Made by a program: the position numbers and the translations under genes. The notes under the pieces are model-generated. The model saw nothing but the letters and a program-made list of their open reading frames with translations. It did not search any database and was not told the origin of the DNA. Shown here in pieces: positions 14,663-22,277 of a DNA stretch of 34,672 nucleotides. Within the stretch, counting starts at the first letter, position 1. Every line of letters begins with the position of its first letter. Source of the DNA: an uncultured Atopobiaceae bacterium (GTDB lineage Bacteria; Actinomycetota; Coriobacteriia; Coriobacteriales; Atopobiaceae); contig CANQSI010000003.1 in the NCBI GenBank assembly GCA_947626465.1, positions 1 through 34,672 of the forward strand, in the 5' to 3' direction.

Positions 14663-16318
14663 CTAGCGCCCGTTCGGCGCCACCACCTCGTGGCGCTCCT
14701 TGCCCTCGTGGCGCGCGATCGCCGCGCGCACGAACTCGCGGAAGAGCGGCTGGGGCTTCGTAGGGCGGCTCTTGAACTCCGGATGGAACTGGCTCGCCAC
14801 GAACCACGGGTGCTCGCTCTCGGGCAGCTCGACCATCTCCACGAGGCGATCGTCAGGCGAAAGGCCGGAGAAGACGAGCCCCGCCTCGGAAAGCCGTTCG
14901 CGGAAGGCGTTGTTCACCTCATAGCGATGGCGATGGCGCTCGTAGACGAGGTCGGTGCCGTAGGCCTCGCTCGCGAGCGTGCCCGGCTGTACCTTGCAGG
15001 GCCACGCACCGAGGCGCATCGTGCCGCCCTTGTCGGTGATGTCCTCTTGGTCGGGCATGAGGTCGATCACGGGGTAGGCGCAGTCGGGCACGAACTCCGT
15101 GGAGGACGCACCCTCCATGCCGCCCGCGTGGCGTGCGACCTCGCACACCGCCACCTGCAGCCCGAGGCAGATGCCCAAGAACGGCACCTTCTGCTCGCGG
15201 GCGCGCTCGACGGCGAGGATCTTGCCCTCGAGGCCGCGTATGCCGAAGCCGCCGGGCACGAGGATGCCGTCTGAGGCACCGAGCACCTCCTCCACGTCGT
15301 CTGGCGTGAGGTTTTCGCCATCGACGAGCTCGATCTCCACGTGGCGCCCGTAGTAGACGCCCGAGTGGTGGAGCGCCTCGATCACGCTGAGGTACGCGTC
15401 GGGAAGCTGCGTGTACTTGCCCACCACGGAGATGCGCGTCACGTCTGAGAGCGAGTTCGCGGCGTGCATGGCGTCGGTGAAGGCGTCCCACTCCGAGAGG
15501 TCGAGCTCGCCGGGATCGAGGCCGAGGCACTCGCACACCTTGAGGTCGAAGCCCTGCTCGGCGAGGTAGCGCGGCACGTCGTAGATGCTCGGGAGGTCGC
15601 AGTTCTCAAACACGCGATCGGCCGGCACGTCGCAGAACATGCCGATCTTCGCGCGAATCGATTCGTCCACCTCGTGGTCGGAGCGGCAGACGATGATGTC
15701 GGGTTGGATGCCCATGCCGCGGAGCTCCTTCACGGAGTGCTGCGTGGGCTTCGTCTTCACCTCGTGCGCCGCACTCATGTAGGGCACGAGCGACACGTGG
15801 ATGAAGCACACGTCGCCGCGGGCCTTCTCGTTGCGAAACTGCCGCATGGCCTCCACGAAGGGTTGCCCCTCGATGTCGCCGATCGTCCCGCCGAGCTCGG
15901 TGATCACGATATCGGCGCCGGTGTGCTCCTCGATGCGCAGGAAGCGATCGCGGATGGCGCCCGTCACATGCGGCACCACCTGCACGGTGCCGCCGAGGAA
16001 ATCTCCCTGGCGCTCGCGCGAGATGAGCGATTGGTAGATGAGGCCGGTGGTGAAGTTCGAGGCGCGCGTGAGGTTCTCGTCGACGAAGCGCTCGTAGTGG
16101 CCGAGGTCGAGGTCGGTTTCCTTGCCGTCCTCCGTGACGAACACCTCGCCATGCTGGAACGGGCTCATCGTGCCGGGATCCACGTTGAGGTAGGGGTCGG
16201 CCTTCTGCATCATCACCTTATAGCCGCGACTCTTGAGCAGCCTGCCCAAGCTCGCTGCGGTGATGCCCTTGCCGAGGGAGGAAACGACGCCGCCGGTTAC
16301 GAACACGTGCTTCGTCAT
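14663..16318 (-). CDS. pyrG: CTP synthase PyrG
   Basis: PyrG makes CTP from UTP, ATP and glutamine. The 551-residue protein has the N-terminal amidoligase domain, beginning MTKHVFVTGGVVSSLGKG with the P-loop-like SSLGKG (13-18). A C-terminal class I glutamine amidotransferase domain follows, with the nucleophile Cys in GICLGLQ and the catalytic His/Glu in QFHPEF. The length is typical. The ATG at 16318 is chosen over an upstream in-frame start because family homology begins there and GAAAGG lies 7 bases before it. The 153-bp upstream gap holds a 12-bp palindrome. xerD follows after 17 bp. Confidence 0.97.
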   Translation of the reverse strand: MTKHVFVTGGVVSSLGKGITAASLGRLLKSRGYKVMMQKADPYLNVDPGTMSPFQHGEVFVTEDGKETDLDLGHYERFVDENLTRASNFTTGLIYQSLISRERQGDFLGGTVQVVPHVTGAIRDRFLRIEEHTGADIVITELGGTIGDIEGQPFVEAMRQFRNEKARGDVCFIHVSLVPYMSAAHEVKTKPTQHSVKELRGMGIQPDIIVCRSDHEVDESIRAKIGMFCDVPADRVFENCDLPSIYDVPRYLAEQGFDLKVCECLGLDPGELDLSEWDAFTDAMHAANSLSDVTRISVVGKYTQLPDAYLSVIEALHHSGVYYGRHVEIELVDGENLTPDDVEEVLGASDGILVPGGFGIRGLEGKILAVERAREQKVPFLGICLGLQVAVCEVARHAGGMEGASSTEFVPDCAYPVIDLMPDQEDITDKGGTMRLGAWPCKVQPGTLASEAYGTDLVYERHRHRYEVNNAFRERLSEAGLVFSGLSPDDRLVEMVELPESEHPWFVASQFHPEFKSRPTKPQPLFREFVRAAIARHEGKERHEVVAPNGR

Positions 16319-16374
16319 ACCCGTGCCTTTCGAAAAGAAGACGTACATGGCCTTTTGCACGGGTCTACAGTCTA

Positions 16375-16386
16375 CCAAGCGCTTGG
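16375..16386. promoter_or_regulatory. 12-bp perfect palindrome upstream of pyrG (possible operator)
   Basis: CCAAGCGCTTGG is perfectly self-complementary and lies 57-68 bp before the pyrG ATG. The AAGCGCTT core resembles operators of LacI-family repressors, including CcpA cre sites. Just downstream on the minus strand is the repeated TAGACTGTAGAC, of which TAGACT could be a -10; I find no matching -35. No terminator-antiterminator pair typical of pyrG attenuation is visible. The operator role is inference. Confidence 0.35.
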
Positions 16387-16471
16387 CGCCACCACGCCCG
16401 CGAATCCGCCGTCATGCACGCATGTGGAGATCGTGCGGGGCGATCGCCGTGGCCTTCGACGGGAATTCGAA

Positions 16472-18100
16472 TCAGGGGTTCAGGAGCTCGCGGGCGTGCG
16501 CGAGTGAGGCTTCCGTGGTGGAGCCTGCGAGCATGCGGGCGATCTCCGCCTCGCGCTCCCTGCCCGCCACCTCCACGAGATGCGTCTCGGGAATCCCCTC
16601 GGTATCCGCCTGCTCCTTGGTGACGACGTAATGGCGCTCGGCGAGGGCCGCCACCTGCGCGAGGTGCGTCACGCAGATCACCTGGCGATCCTTCGCGAGC
16701 GCGTGGAGCACCTTCGCGAGCGAGAGGGCCGCATGCCCGCCCACGCCCGCGTCTACCTCGTCGAACACGATCGTCTCGGCCGAGGAGCGCGCGTCCTCCA
16801 CCACCTTGATGGCAAGCATCACCCGCGAGACCTCGCCGCCCGACGCCACCTTCGCAAGCGGGCGCGGGCGCACGTTGGGGTTCGCCCGGTAGAGGAGCTC
16901 GGCAGTGGAGGGGCCCTGCGCGCTCCAGCGCCTTCGCTTGAGGCGCGCCGTGTTCACGAGCACCTCGGCGCCCTTCATCTCAAGGCCCTCGAGCTGGGCG
17001 TTCACCGCCTTCGTGAAGCGCGTGGCCACCTCCTCGCGCGCGGCGTCGAGCGCATCGGCCGCCTTCGCGAGAGCCGCCTCGGCGGCGCGTACCCCCTCGC
17101 GCGCCTTCGCGAGGAGCGCGCCCGAATCCCTCGACGCCTCGACGAGGGCGGCGGCACGCGCACGACGCTCGAGCACATCGGCGAGGGAGGGGCCATAGGC
17201 GCGCACGAGCCCTTGGAGCGCCGCCTGGCGCTCGCGCATGCGCTCGAGCTCCGCGGGATCCGCCTCCACCGCCTCCGCGCGGTCGCGCAGCGTCGACGCC
17301 ACGTCCTCCGCCTCGAAGAGGGCGCCTTCCAGCGCATCCGCCGCGCCTTTGAGCGAGGGATCGTGGGACTGTTGCACGCGAAGGGCGGAGACCGCAAGGG
17401 AGAGCCCATCGATGGCGCCCCCGTCGCCCGAGAGCGCGTGGCGCGCGCCCATGAGCGAGCTGAGCAGCTCATCGGCGTGTTCGGCGACCTTTAGGCGCGC
17501 GCGAAGCTCATCGAGCTCGCCTTCCTCGGGCGCCACCGCGTCGATGCGCGACAGCGTGAACGCGGCCTCGTCGAGCGCCTCGTGCGAGGCCTCTGCGAGG
17601 GACTTCGCCCTCGCGAGCTCGCGCTGCGCGGCCCGCGCAGCGGCAAAGGCCTCGTCCCACGCGGCCTTGGGCCCTTCGAGCGCGGGCGGATCGAAGCCAT
17701 CCACCAACGCGAGGTGGTTCGTCGGCGAGAGCAGGCGCTGGTGCTCATGCTGGCCGCAGAGGTCGATGGTCTCCCCGAGCCCCGCCGCAAGCTCAGCCAC
17801 CGTGGACATCTCGCCATCGATCGACACGCGCCCTCGCCCTGAGGCGCTGAGCGAGCGCACGACCACGTGGCCGTCCTCTGAGCCGTCGTCTGTGAAGATG
17901 CGCCCTGAGACCTCGAGCGCATGAGCCCCATCGCGCACCTGCGTGGCGGCGCCACGCTCCCCTGCGAGGAGCTTGAAGCCCTCCACGAGCGCGGTCTTGC
18001 CGCTTCCCGTCTCGCCCGTTATCACGCTGAGGTGCGCGCCCGGTGCGAGCTGCGCGCGGGCGATGAGGGCGAGGTTCTTGACCTGGATCTCGTCGATCAT
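16472..18100 (-). CDS. recN: DNA repair protein RecN
   Basis: RecN is an SMC-like ATPase that acts at double-strand breaks in recombinational repair. The 542-residue protein has the Walker A motif GETGSGKT (29-36), a long helical middle region (about 150-370) that would form a coiled coil, the ABC signature SGGEVSRVMLAIK, and the Walker B IVFDEVDAGVGG near the C-terminus. The length is slightly below the usual 550-570. The ATG at 18100 overlaps the nadK stop as ATGA; longer in-frame starts lie inside nadK and are rejected. The nadK-recN pairing is common in Gram-positive bacteria. Confidence 0.96.
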   Translation of the reverse strand: MIDEIQVKNLALIARAQLAPGAHLSVITGETGSGKTALVEGFKLLAGERGAATQVRDGAHALEVSGRIFTDDGSEDGHVVVRSLSASGRGRVSIDGEMSTVAELAAGLGETIDLCGQHEHQRLLSPTNHLALVDGFDPPALEGPKAAWDEAFAAARAAQRELARAKSLAEASHEALDEAAFTLSRIDAVAPEEGELDELRARLKVAEHADELLSSLMGARHALSGDGGAIDGLSLAVSALRVQQSHDPSLKGAADALEGALFEAEDVASTLRDRAEAVEADPAELERMRERQAALQGLVRAYGPSLADVLERRARAAALVEASRDSGALLAKAREGVRAAEAALAKAADALDAAREEVATRFTKAVNAQLEGLEMKGAEVLVNTARLKRRRWSAQGPSTAELLYRANPNVRPRPLAKVASGGEVSRVMLAIKVVEDARSSAETIVFDEVDAGVGGHAALSLAKVLHALAKDRQVICVTHLAQVAALAERHYVVTKEQADTEGIPETHLVEVAGREREAEIARMLAGSTTEASLAHARELLNP

Positions 18101-18957
18101 CGCCGCGCTTCGCCCCTGGCCCCGGTCGAGCCATAGAAGACGCGCGACACCGACTGGTAGAACTCGCCAGTGTCCTCGGAGAGGAGCACGATATCGCCCA
18201 CACCGCGCCGGACGAGGATGCGGGAGGCCTGCGCGCCCTCCGCGGCGAGGCGCCCGTCGAGGAAGACGAGGCGCTCCACGGGGCGCTCCGGCGAGAGTTC
18301 GATCTCCACCACGTCGGACGCGGCGGTGAGGAAGGCGCGCGCGAGGATGGTGTGGGGCGCGATGGGCACGCACACCATGCCGGTGAAGCTCGGGGTCACG
18401 ATGGGGCCACCGGCGGAGAGCGCATAGCCCGTGCTCCCGGTGGCCGTGGCCACCACGAAGCCATCGGCGCGCAGGCGATCGATGGGCTCGCCGGAAACGG
18501 AGATGTCGAATTCGACGATGTCGCCCATGGCGCCGCGCGAGAGCGCCATCTCGTTCAGGCAGAAGAGGTCGTAGAGCGGGCCCGAATCCTCGAAGTAGAT
18601 GTCCACCGAGAGGGTGGAGCGCCGGGAGGCGTGGAGCTCTCCCGCAAGCGCGAGCCCCACCGTCTGGCAGATGTGCGAGGAATCGGCTCCCGTCAAAAAG
18701 CCGAGGTGGCCATAGGAGAGTCCGAGGATCGGCACCTCGGAGCAGCCCACGATCGAGGCGGCGCGAAGCAGCGTGCCGTCGCCTCCTAGCGAGACGACGA
18801 GGGCGAAGTCCTCGATGCGGGGAAGGCCCTTCTCGCCACGCGAGAGCTCGGGCGCCACCACGACCTCGACGCCTTCCGACTGAAGCCAGCGGGAGAGCTC
18901 GCGGGTGCCCTCCACCGCATCGGCGCGCGAGCGATTGGGAACGAGCATGACCTTCAC
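18097..18957 (-). CDS. nadK: NAD kinase NadK
   Basis: NadK phosphorylates NAD to NADP using ATP or polyphosphate. The product, 286 residues from the chosen start, shows the GGDG motif (SLGGDGTLLRA, 56-66), an LNEMALSRG segment and the conserved ATGSTGYALSAGGP stretch. I choose the GTG at 18957, giving MKVMLVPNRS, because it fits the family N-terminus and lies 10 bases after GGGAAGG. A GTG at 18966 sits almost against that ribosome site and is less likely. The stop overlaps the recN start, and tlyA ends 106 bp upstream. Confidence 0.93.
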   Translation of the reverse strand: MKVMLVPNRSRADAVEGTRELSRWLQSEGVEVVVAPELSRGEKGLPRIEDFALVVSLGGDGTLLRAASIVGCSEVPILGLSYGHLGFLTGADSSHICQTVGLALAGELHASRRSTLSVDIYFEDSGPLYDLFCLNEMALSRGAMGDIVEFDISVSGEPIDRLRADGFVVATATGSTGYALSAGGPIVTPSFTGMVCVPIAPHTILARAFLTAASDVVEIELSPERPVERLVFLDGRLAAEGAQASRILVRRGVGDIVLLSEDTGEFYQSVSRVFYGSTGARGEARR

Positions 18958-19072
18958 GCTGTGCACCCCTTCCCGAGCCCTCGGACCTCGTTGCCTATGC
19001 TACTCCGCCAAACGCGAGCACTCGAGGCCATTCGATGCGACGAGGGCGCGCGGAACGTGCCCCGAGCGTCGC

Positions 19073-19804
19073 TCAAGCGCCCCGCCTCGCCAAGAGGAGG
19101 TACTCCTGGTTTCCCTTCGCGCCCTTCACCGGCGAAGCCACCACATCTTCCACGGAAAGGCCGTGCTCGAGGAAGGCGTGGCCGGCATGCTCGATCGCCT
19201 CTTGGCGCACCCGCTCCTCGCGCACGACGCCACCTTCCCCCACTTCGCTCGGCGCAGCCTCGAATTGCGGCTTCACGAGGCAGAGGAGCATGCCGTTCGG
19301 CTTGAGGAGGTAGGCCACGAGACCGGCGAAGCTCGCGGCGGACGCGAAGGACACGTCCATCACCACGAGATCGTAGGCCCCCTCGCGTGCGGGATCCTCG
19401 GCGAGGGCGCGCGCATTCGTGCGCTCGAGGAGCTCGACACGGGGATCTTCGCGAAGCTCCCAGGCAAATTGCCCATAGGCCACGTCGACGGCGCTCACGC
19501 GCGCGGCACCCGCCTTCAGGAGGCAGTCGGTGAAGCCTCCCGTCGATGCCCCGATGTCCGCACAGACGAACCCATGGACATCGAGCTCGAAGGCGCGAAG
19601 GGCGCCTTCGAGCTTGAGGCCGCCTCGTGATACGTAGGGCTTCATCGCCCTCACGTGCAAGGGGGAATCAGGGCAAACGCGTTGGACGGGCGATTGGAAG
19701 CGCTCCGAGGCACCGGACACCTCGCCCGCGAGGATCATGCGTCGCGCGGCATCGACGCTTGGTGCAAGTCCACGCCGAACCAGCTCTTCGTCGAGGCGCG
19801 CCAC
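19073..19804 (-). CDS. tlyA: TlyA-family rRNA 2'-O-methyltransferase
   Basis: TlyA proteins methylate 2'-hydroxyls of rRNA cytidines (C1409 of 16S and C1920 of 23S in mycobacteria); older annotations call them haemolysins. The 243 residues contain an N-terminal S4 RNA-binding domain (about 1-60, MARLDEELVRRGLAPS...) and an FtsJ-like methyltransferase domain. The latter shows YVSRGGLKLEGAL (57-69), the SAM motif ADIGASTGGFTDCLL and the acidic VMDVSF. The start is GTG at 19804, 5 bp after the xseB stop, with no clear ribosome site, so translation is probably coupled to xseB. Which rRNA positions it modifies cannot be told from sequence. Confidence 0.93.
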   Translation of the reverse strand: MARLDEELVRRGLAPSVDAARRMILAGEVSGASERFQSPVQRVCPDSPLHVRAMKPYVSRGGLKLEGALRAFELDVHGFVCADIGASTGGFTDCLLKAGAARVSAVDVAYGQFAWELREDPRVELLERTNARALAEDPAREGAYDLVVMDVSFASAASFAGLVAYLLKPNGMLLCLVKPQFEAAPSEVGEGGVVREERVRQEAIEHAGHAFLEHGLSVEDVVASPVKGAKGNQEYLLLARRGA

Positions 19805-19809
19805 GGGAG

Positions 19810-20133
19810 CTACGAGGCGTCTTCGTTGGATTCGGGGTCGTCTACCTCGACTTCCTCAAAAGTCTCAACCTCATCTTGAGACTTTTCCTCAACCGTGGCT
19901 TCAGGGTTTTCCTCCCCCTGCGCCTCAGCGAGCGCTTCTTGCTCGGCCGCGGTGAAGGTGGGGTCCTCGACGATGTCGGTGGCCCGGAGCCCGAGGGCTA
20001 TCCCCTCTTCGAGGAGATCGAGCGACTGCTCGATCGTGATGTCCTTCGCCTTCACGTCCGAAACGAGCGTCGTGAGGCGATCCATCAGCTCATCGAAGTC
20101 GGTATAGGTGGAGGCGTCACGCGTCGTGGCCAT
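19810..20133 (-). CDS. xseB: Exodeoxyribonuclease VII small subunit XseB
   Basis: XseB binds the catalytic XseA subunit to form exonuclease VII, which degrades single-stranded DNA. The product (107 residues from the ATG at 20133) has the XseB helical hairpin, FDELMDRLTTLVSDVKAKDITIEQSLDLLEEGIALG in pieces (13-48). A Glu/Asp-rich tail (about 70-107) makes it longer than the usual 60-80 residues. The ATG shares one base with the nusB stop (TGATG); a GTG one codon earlier is also possible. The partner xseA, normally adjacent, is not in this window. Confidence 0.88.
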   Translation of the reverse strand: MATTRDASTYTDFDELMDRLTTLVSDVKAKDITIEQSLDLLEEGIALGLRATDIVEDPTFTAAEQEALAEAQGEENPEATVEEKSQDEVETFEEVEVDDPESNEDAS

Positions 20134-20717
20134 CACTTCCCGCCCTTCTCAGCCTCATCCCGCACGTCCACGTCCGCGGACTTCCCCTCGCTCCGATCGA
20201 GGGCATCAGTGGGTTCGGGGCCTTCCTGGGCACGCGCGAAGGATCCGAGGATGCCGTTCACGAAACGATGGGAATCCTCGCCGCCGAGCGCCTTGGCGAG
20301 GAGCACCGCCTCGCTCACGCACACCGAATCGTCCACTTCGTCCTCATAGATCATCTCGTAGAGGGCCACGCGCAGCACGTTCTTGTCCACCGGGGTGATC
20401 CTCGAGAAATCCCACGCGATGGAGCGCCCGGAAATCTCCGAATCGAGCTCTCCTTGATGCGCCTTCACGCCGAGGACAAGCTTGCGGGCGTAGGGTCGAA
20501 TCGGGCCCGTGGTGACGAGGTTCTCTTTCCTGCCCTCATCAGAGGCCACCACGTCATCGCTCACCACGTAGACGTCCTCGAGCACCGCCGGGACGCTTCG
20601 CCTGGTGGCCTCCGCCTGGAAGAGTAGCTGCAGCGCCTGGAGGCGATCGAGCGTGCGGCCGTAGAAGGCCGACGCCGCCTTAGGCTTTGGGGAAGACGAG
20701 CTCATCAATGGCCACAT
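20133..20717 (-). CDS. nusB: Transcription antitermination protein NusB
   Basis: NusB binds boxA RNA with NusE (S10) to support antitermination, mainly in rRNA operons. The 194-residue product has the all-helical NusB core from about residue 20 (GRTLDRLQALQLLFQAE) to about 170. The C-terminal signature is visible as VDKNVLRVALYEMIYEDEVDDSVCVSEAVLLAKALGGEDSHRFVNGILG in pieces. A charged tail is added at the end. The first ATG at 20717 has GAGGTGGG upstream, but a second at 20705 is possible. Both starts lie inside the end of the Asp23 gene, implying coupling. It overlaps xseB by one base. Confidence 0.94.
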   Translation of the reverse strand: MWPLMSSSSPKPKAASAFYGRTLDRLQALQLLFQAEATRRSVPAVLEDVYVVSDDVVASDEGRKENLVTTGPIRPYARKLVLGVKAHQGELDSEISGRSIAWDFSRITPVDKNVLRVALYEMIYEDEVDDSVCVSEAVLLAKALGGEDSHRFVNGILGSFARAQEGPEPTDALDRSEGKSADVDVRDEAEKGGK

Positions 20718-21039
20718 TCACGGCGCCCACCTCAACGCCGGCTTGGCTCTGGAGGATCTCCGCGACGTCCTCGCGCACTTGCTGGGCAAGCTGCGTGAAG
20801 GGATAGCCGAAGAAGACGGCGATGGGCAGCGTGACCTCGAGCTTGCCATCAACGACCTCAGCCCTGACCGTATCCTTCTCCACCGTCGGCTTCGAGGTGA
20901 TGAGGGAGAGGAGGTTCGTGGCCACGTTGTGGCCGTTCACGTAGGCAACACCCTCCACACGCTCGGCGGCGGTGGTGACGAGCGTGGCAATCACGTTCGT
21001 GGAAATCGTCACACCCGAGACGGTGACCGAATCGCTCAT
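20680..21039 (-). CDS. Asp23/Gls24-family protein
   Basis: Asp23 (DUF322) proteins are abundant small cytoplasmic proteins tied to alkaline or envelope stress in Gram-positive bacteria, often membrane-associated through a partner. The 119-residue product is a single Asp23 domain: VSGVTISTNVIATLVTTAAERVEGV in pieces (8-32), VRAEVVDGKLEVTLPIAVFFGYPF in pieces (about 58-81), and VAEILQSQAGVEVGAVNVAIDELVF at the end. No membrane segment is seen. It has a good GGAAGGA ribosome site and follows efp by 31 bp. The efp-asp23-nusB order is common in Gram-positive genomes. The molecular role is not established. Confidence 0.9.
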   Translation of the reverse strand: MSDSVTVSGVTISTNVIATLVTTAAERVEGVAYVNGHNVATNLLSLITSKPTVEKDTVRAEVVDGKLEVTLPIAVFFGYPFTQLAQQVREDVAEILQSQAGVEVGAVNVAIDELVFPKA

Positions 21040-21070
21040 GGCAATCCTTCCCCTTGGAACCTAGCGGTAT

Positions 21071-21634
21071 CTATACCCGCGAGACGAACTTGCCATCGCG
21101 CGTGTCGACCTTGATGCGCTCGCCGACGTTGAGGTAGAGCGGCACCTGCACCACCGCACCGGTGGAGATGGTCGCGGGCTTCGTGCCGCCGGAGACGGTG
21201 TCGCCCTTGAGGCCGGGATCGGTCTCCACGACCTCCGCCTCGATGAACATGGGCGGGGTCACGCCGATGATCTGGTCGTCGGCGTATTGGATCTGCACGA
21301 CATCGTTCTCGAGCAGCCACTTCGCATTGTCGCCGATGTAGTCCGCGGAGAGCGGGAGCTGCTCGTAGGTCTCGTTGTCCATGAAGTAGTAGTCCTGGCC
21401 ATCGTTGTAGAGGTACTGGTACTCGCGAGTGGTGAGGTTCACGCTCTCGAACTTCGTGCCCGCGTTCACGGTGTAGTCCACCACACGGCCGCTCTGGAGG
21501 TCGCGCACCTTGTAGCGCACGAACGCCCCGCCCTTACCGGGCTTCACATGCTGGAACTCGACGAGGACAGCGGGCTTGTCCTTGATGAGGAGGCCCATGC
21601 CGTTGCGGAAATCTGCCGTGGAGATGGTGGCCAC
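21071..21634 (-). CDS. efp: Elongation factor P
   Basis: EF-P binds between the P and E sites and relieves ribosome stalling at polyproline. The 187-residue sequence has the three beta-barrel domains: a KOW-like N-domain with the acceptor loop KPGKGGAFV (31-39), a middle domain (about 65-125) and the C-terminal GTKPATISTGAVVQVPLYLNVGERIKVDTRDG stretch (split here). The tip residue is Lys34. The start is GTG at 21634 with AAAGGA 6 bases before it. The loop reads PGKGG, where many actinobacteria have PGKGP. No modification enzyme gene (epmA/B, earP or ymfI type) is seen nearby. Confidence 0.97.
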   Translation of the reverse strand: MATISTADFRNGMGLLIKDKPAVLVEFQHVKPGKGGAFVRYKVRDLQSGRVVDYTVNAGTKFESVNLTTREYQYLYNDGQDYYFMDNETYEQLPLSADYIGDNAKWLLENDVVQIQYADDQIIGVTPPMFIEAEVVETDPGLKGDTVSGGTKPATISTGAVVQVPLYLNVGERIKVDTRDGKFVSRV

Positions 21635-21677
21635 AATGCATCCTTTCGAAAAGCCGGCGGCACGTGCACGACGAATG

Positions 21678-21693
21678 CCCGGCGCCGGCCGGG
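21678..21693 (-). promoter_or_regulatory. Leader hairpin of efp
   Basis: CCCGGC and GCCGGG pair across a 4-base loop in the presumed efp leader, between the -10 at 21715 and the GTG start. No U-tract follows. It may be a leader structure or chance in GC-rich sequence. Confidence 0.3.
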
Positions 21694-21714
21694 GTTCCTT
21701 CAGGTAACGAGAAG

Positions 21715-21720
21715 AGTATA
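21715..21720 (-). promoter_or_regulatory. Probable -10 of the efp promoter
   Basis: TATACT on the minus strand matches TATAAT at 5 of 6 positions. It lies 81 bp before the efp start codon, in the gap after the PTS gene. The best -35 at a spacing of 18 bp is GACGCT (21739-21744), a poor match, so the promoter is only moderately supported. It would drive efp-asp23-nusB-xseB-tlyA and perhaps further. Confidence 0.42.
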
Positions 21721-21754
21721 GGGCACGCCCCTTGCGAGAGCGTCCGAGCGCGAG

Positions 21755-22159
21755 CTATGCGTCGAGCTTGGTGGGCTTGATGCGCACGCCCTTGCGGCCC
21801 TCGTCGGCCACCACACGCGCCAGATCGGCCGCCGTGGCCTTCGTGCGACGCTCGGTGTAGGCCACGATGAGCATCGGCAGGTTGAGGCCGGTTACCGCGA
21901 CCCAGCCCTCGCGCTCCTCCACGAGCGAGCCCACCTGGTTGAACGGCGTACCACCCCAGAGATCGACGAGGAACAGGACTTCGTCGCTTGTCTCGAGGCT
22001 CTTGATGGCGCCTTCGAGTGCGCTGCGGAAATCGTCCGGGCCCATATCCGGGTCGAGCGTCGCGAAGGCAACGTTTCGCTGCGCTCCGAGCACCATCGCC
22101 GCAGATTCGACCATGGCCTCCGCTACCCGTCCGTGACTCACCACGACAATACCGACCAT
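21755..22159 (-). CDS. Orphan mannose-type PTS EIIA protein
   Basis: The product resembles the EIIA domain of the mannose PTS family, which takes phosphate from HPr on a histidine. DhaM domains share the fold. The 134-residue sequence begins MVGIVVVSHGRVAEAM, with the expected phospho-His at position 9. It has the family stretch FLVDLWGGTPFNQVG (about 64-78) and a final segment VRIKPTKLDA. The ATG at 22159 has GGGAGG 6 bases before it. No EIIB, EIIC or EIID gene lies near, so it is not a full sugar transporter here. It could serve transporters encoded elsewhere or have a regulatory role; this is inference. Confidence 0.83.
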   Translation of the reverse strand: MVGIVVVSHGRVAEAMVESAAMVLGAQRNVAFATLDPDMGPDDFRSALEGAIKSLETSDEVLFLVDLWGGTPFNQVGSLVEEREGWVAVTGLNLPMLIVAYTERRTKATAADLARVVADEGRKGVRIKPTKLDA

Positions 22160-22277
22160 CTGCCACCTCCCGGGATTCGGGCGATAGGGAGTGTCGCCCA
22201 CGCCGTAAGTCTAGCGCGCAAGACGCACGGCCTCGCGTGGGCGAGCGATCTAGTGAACCGTGGCGAGCGGGCGTTTC

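Noticed and set aside
16319..16471. pyrG attenuator leader
   Set aside because: I could not find the paired terminator and antiterminator stems or a U-tract; only the palindrome stands out.
18101..18373. N-terminal extension of recN into nadK
   Set aside because: The extension has no similarity to RecN. The ATGA overlap start at 18100 gives the standard N-terminus.
22179..22199. Stem GGGCGA/TCGCCC before the PTS EIIA gene as a riboswitch or terminator
   Set aside because: A 6-bp stem with a 9-base loop and nothing else conserved is easily chance in GC-rich DNA.
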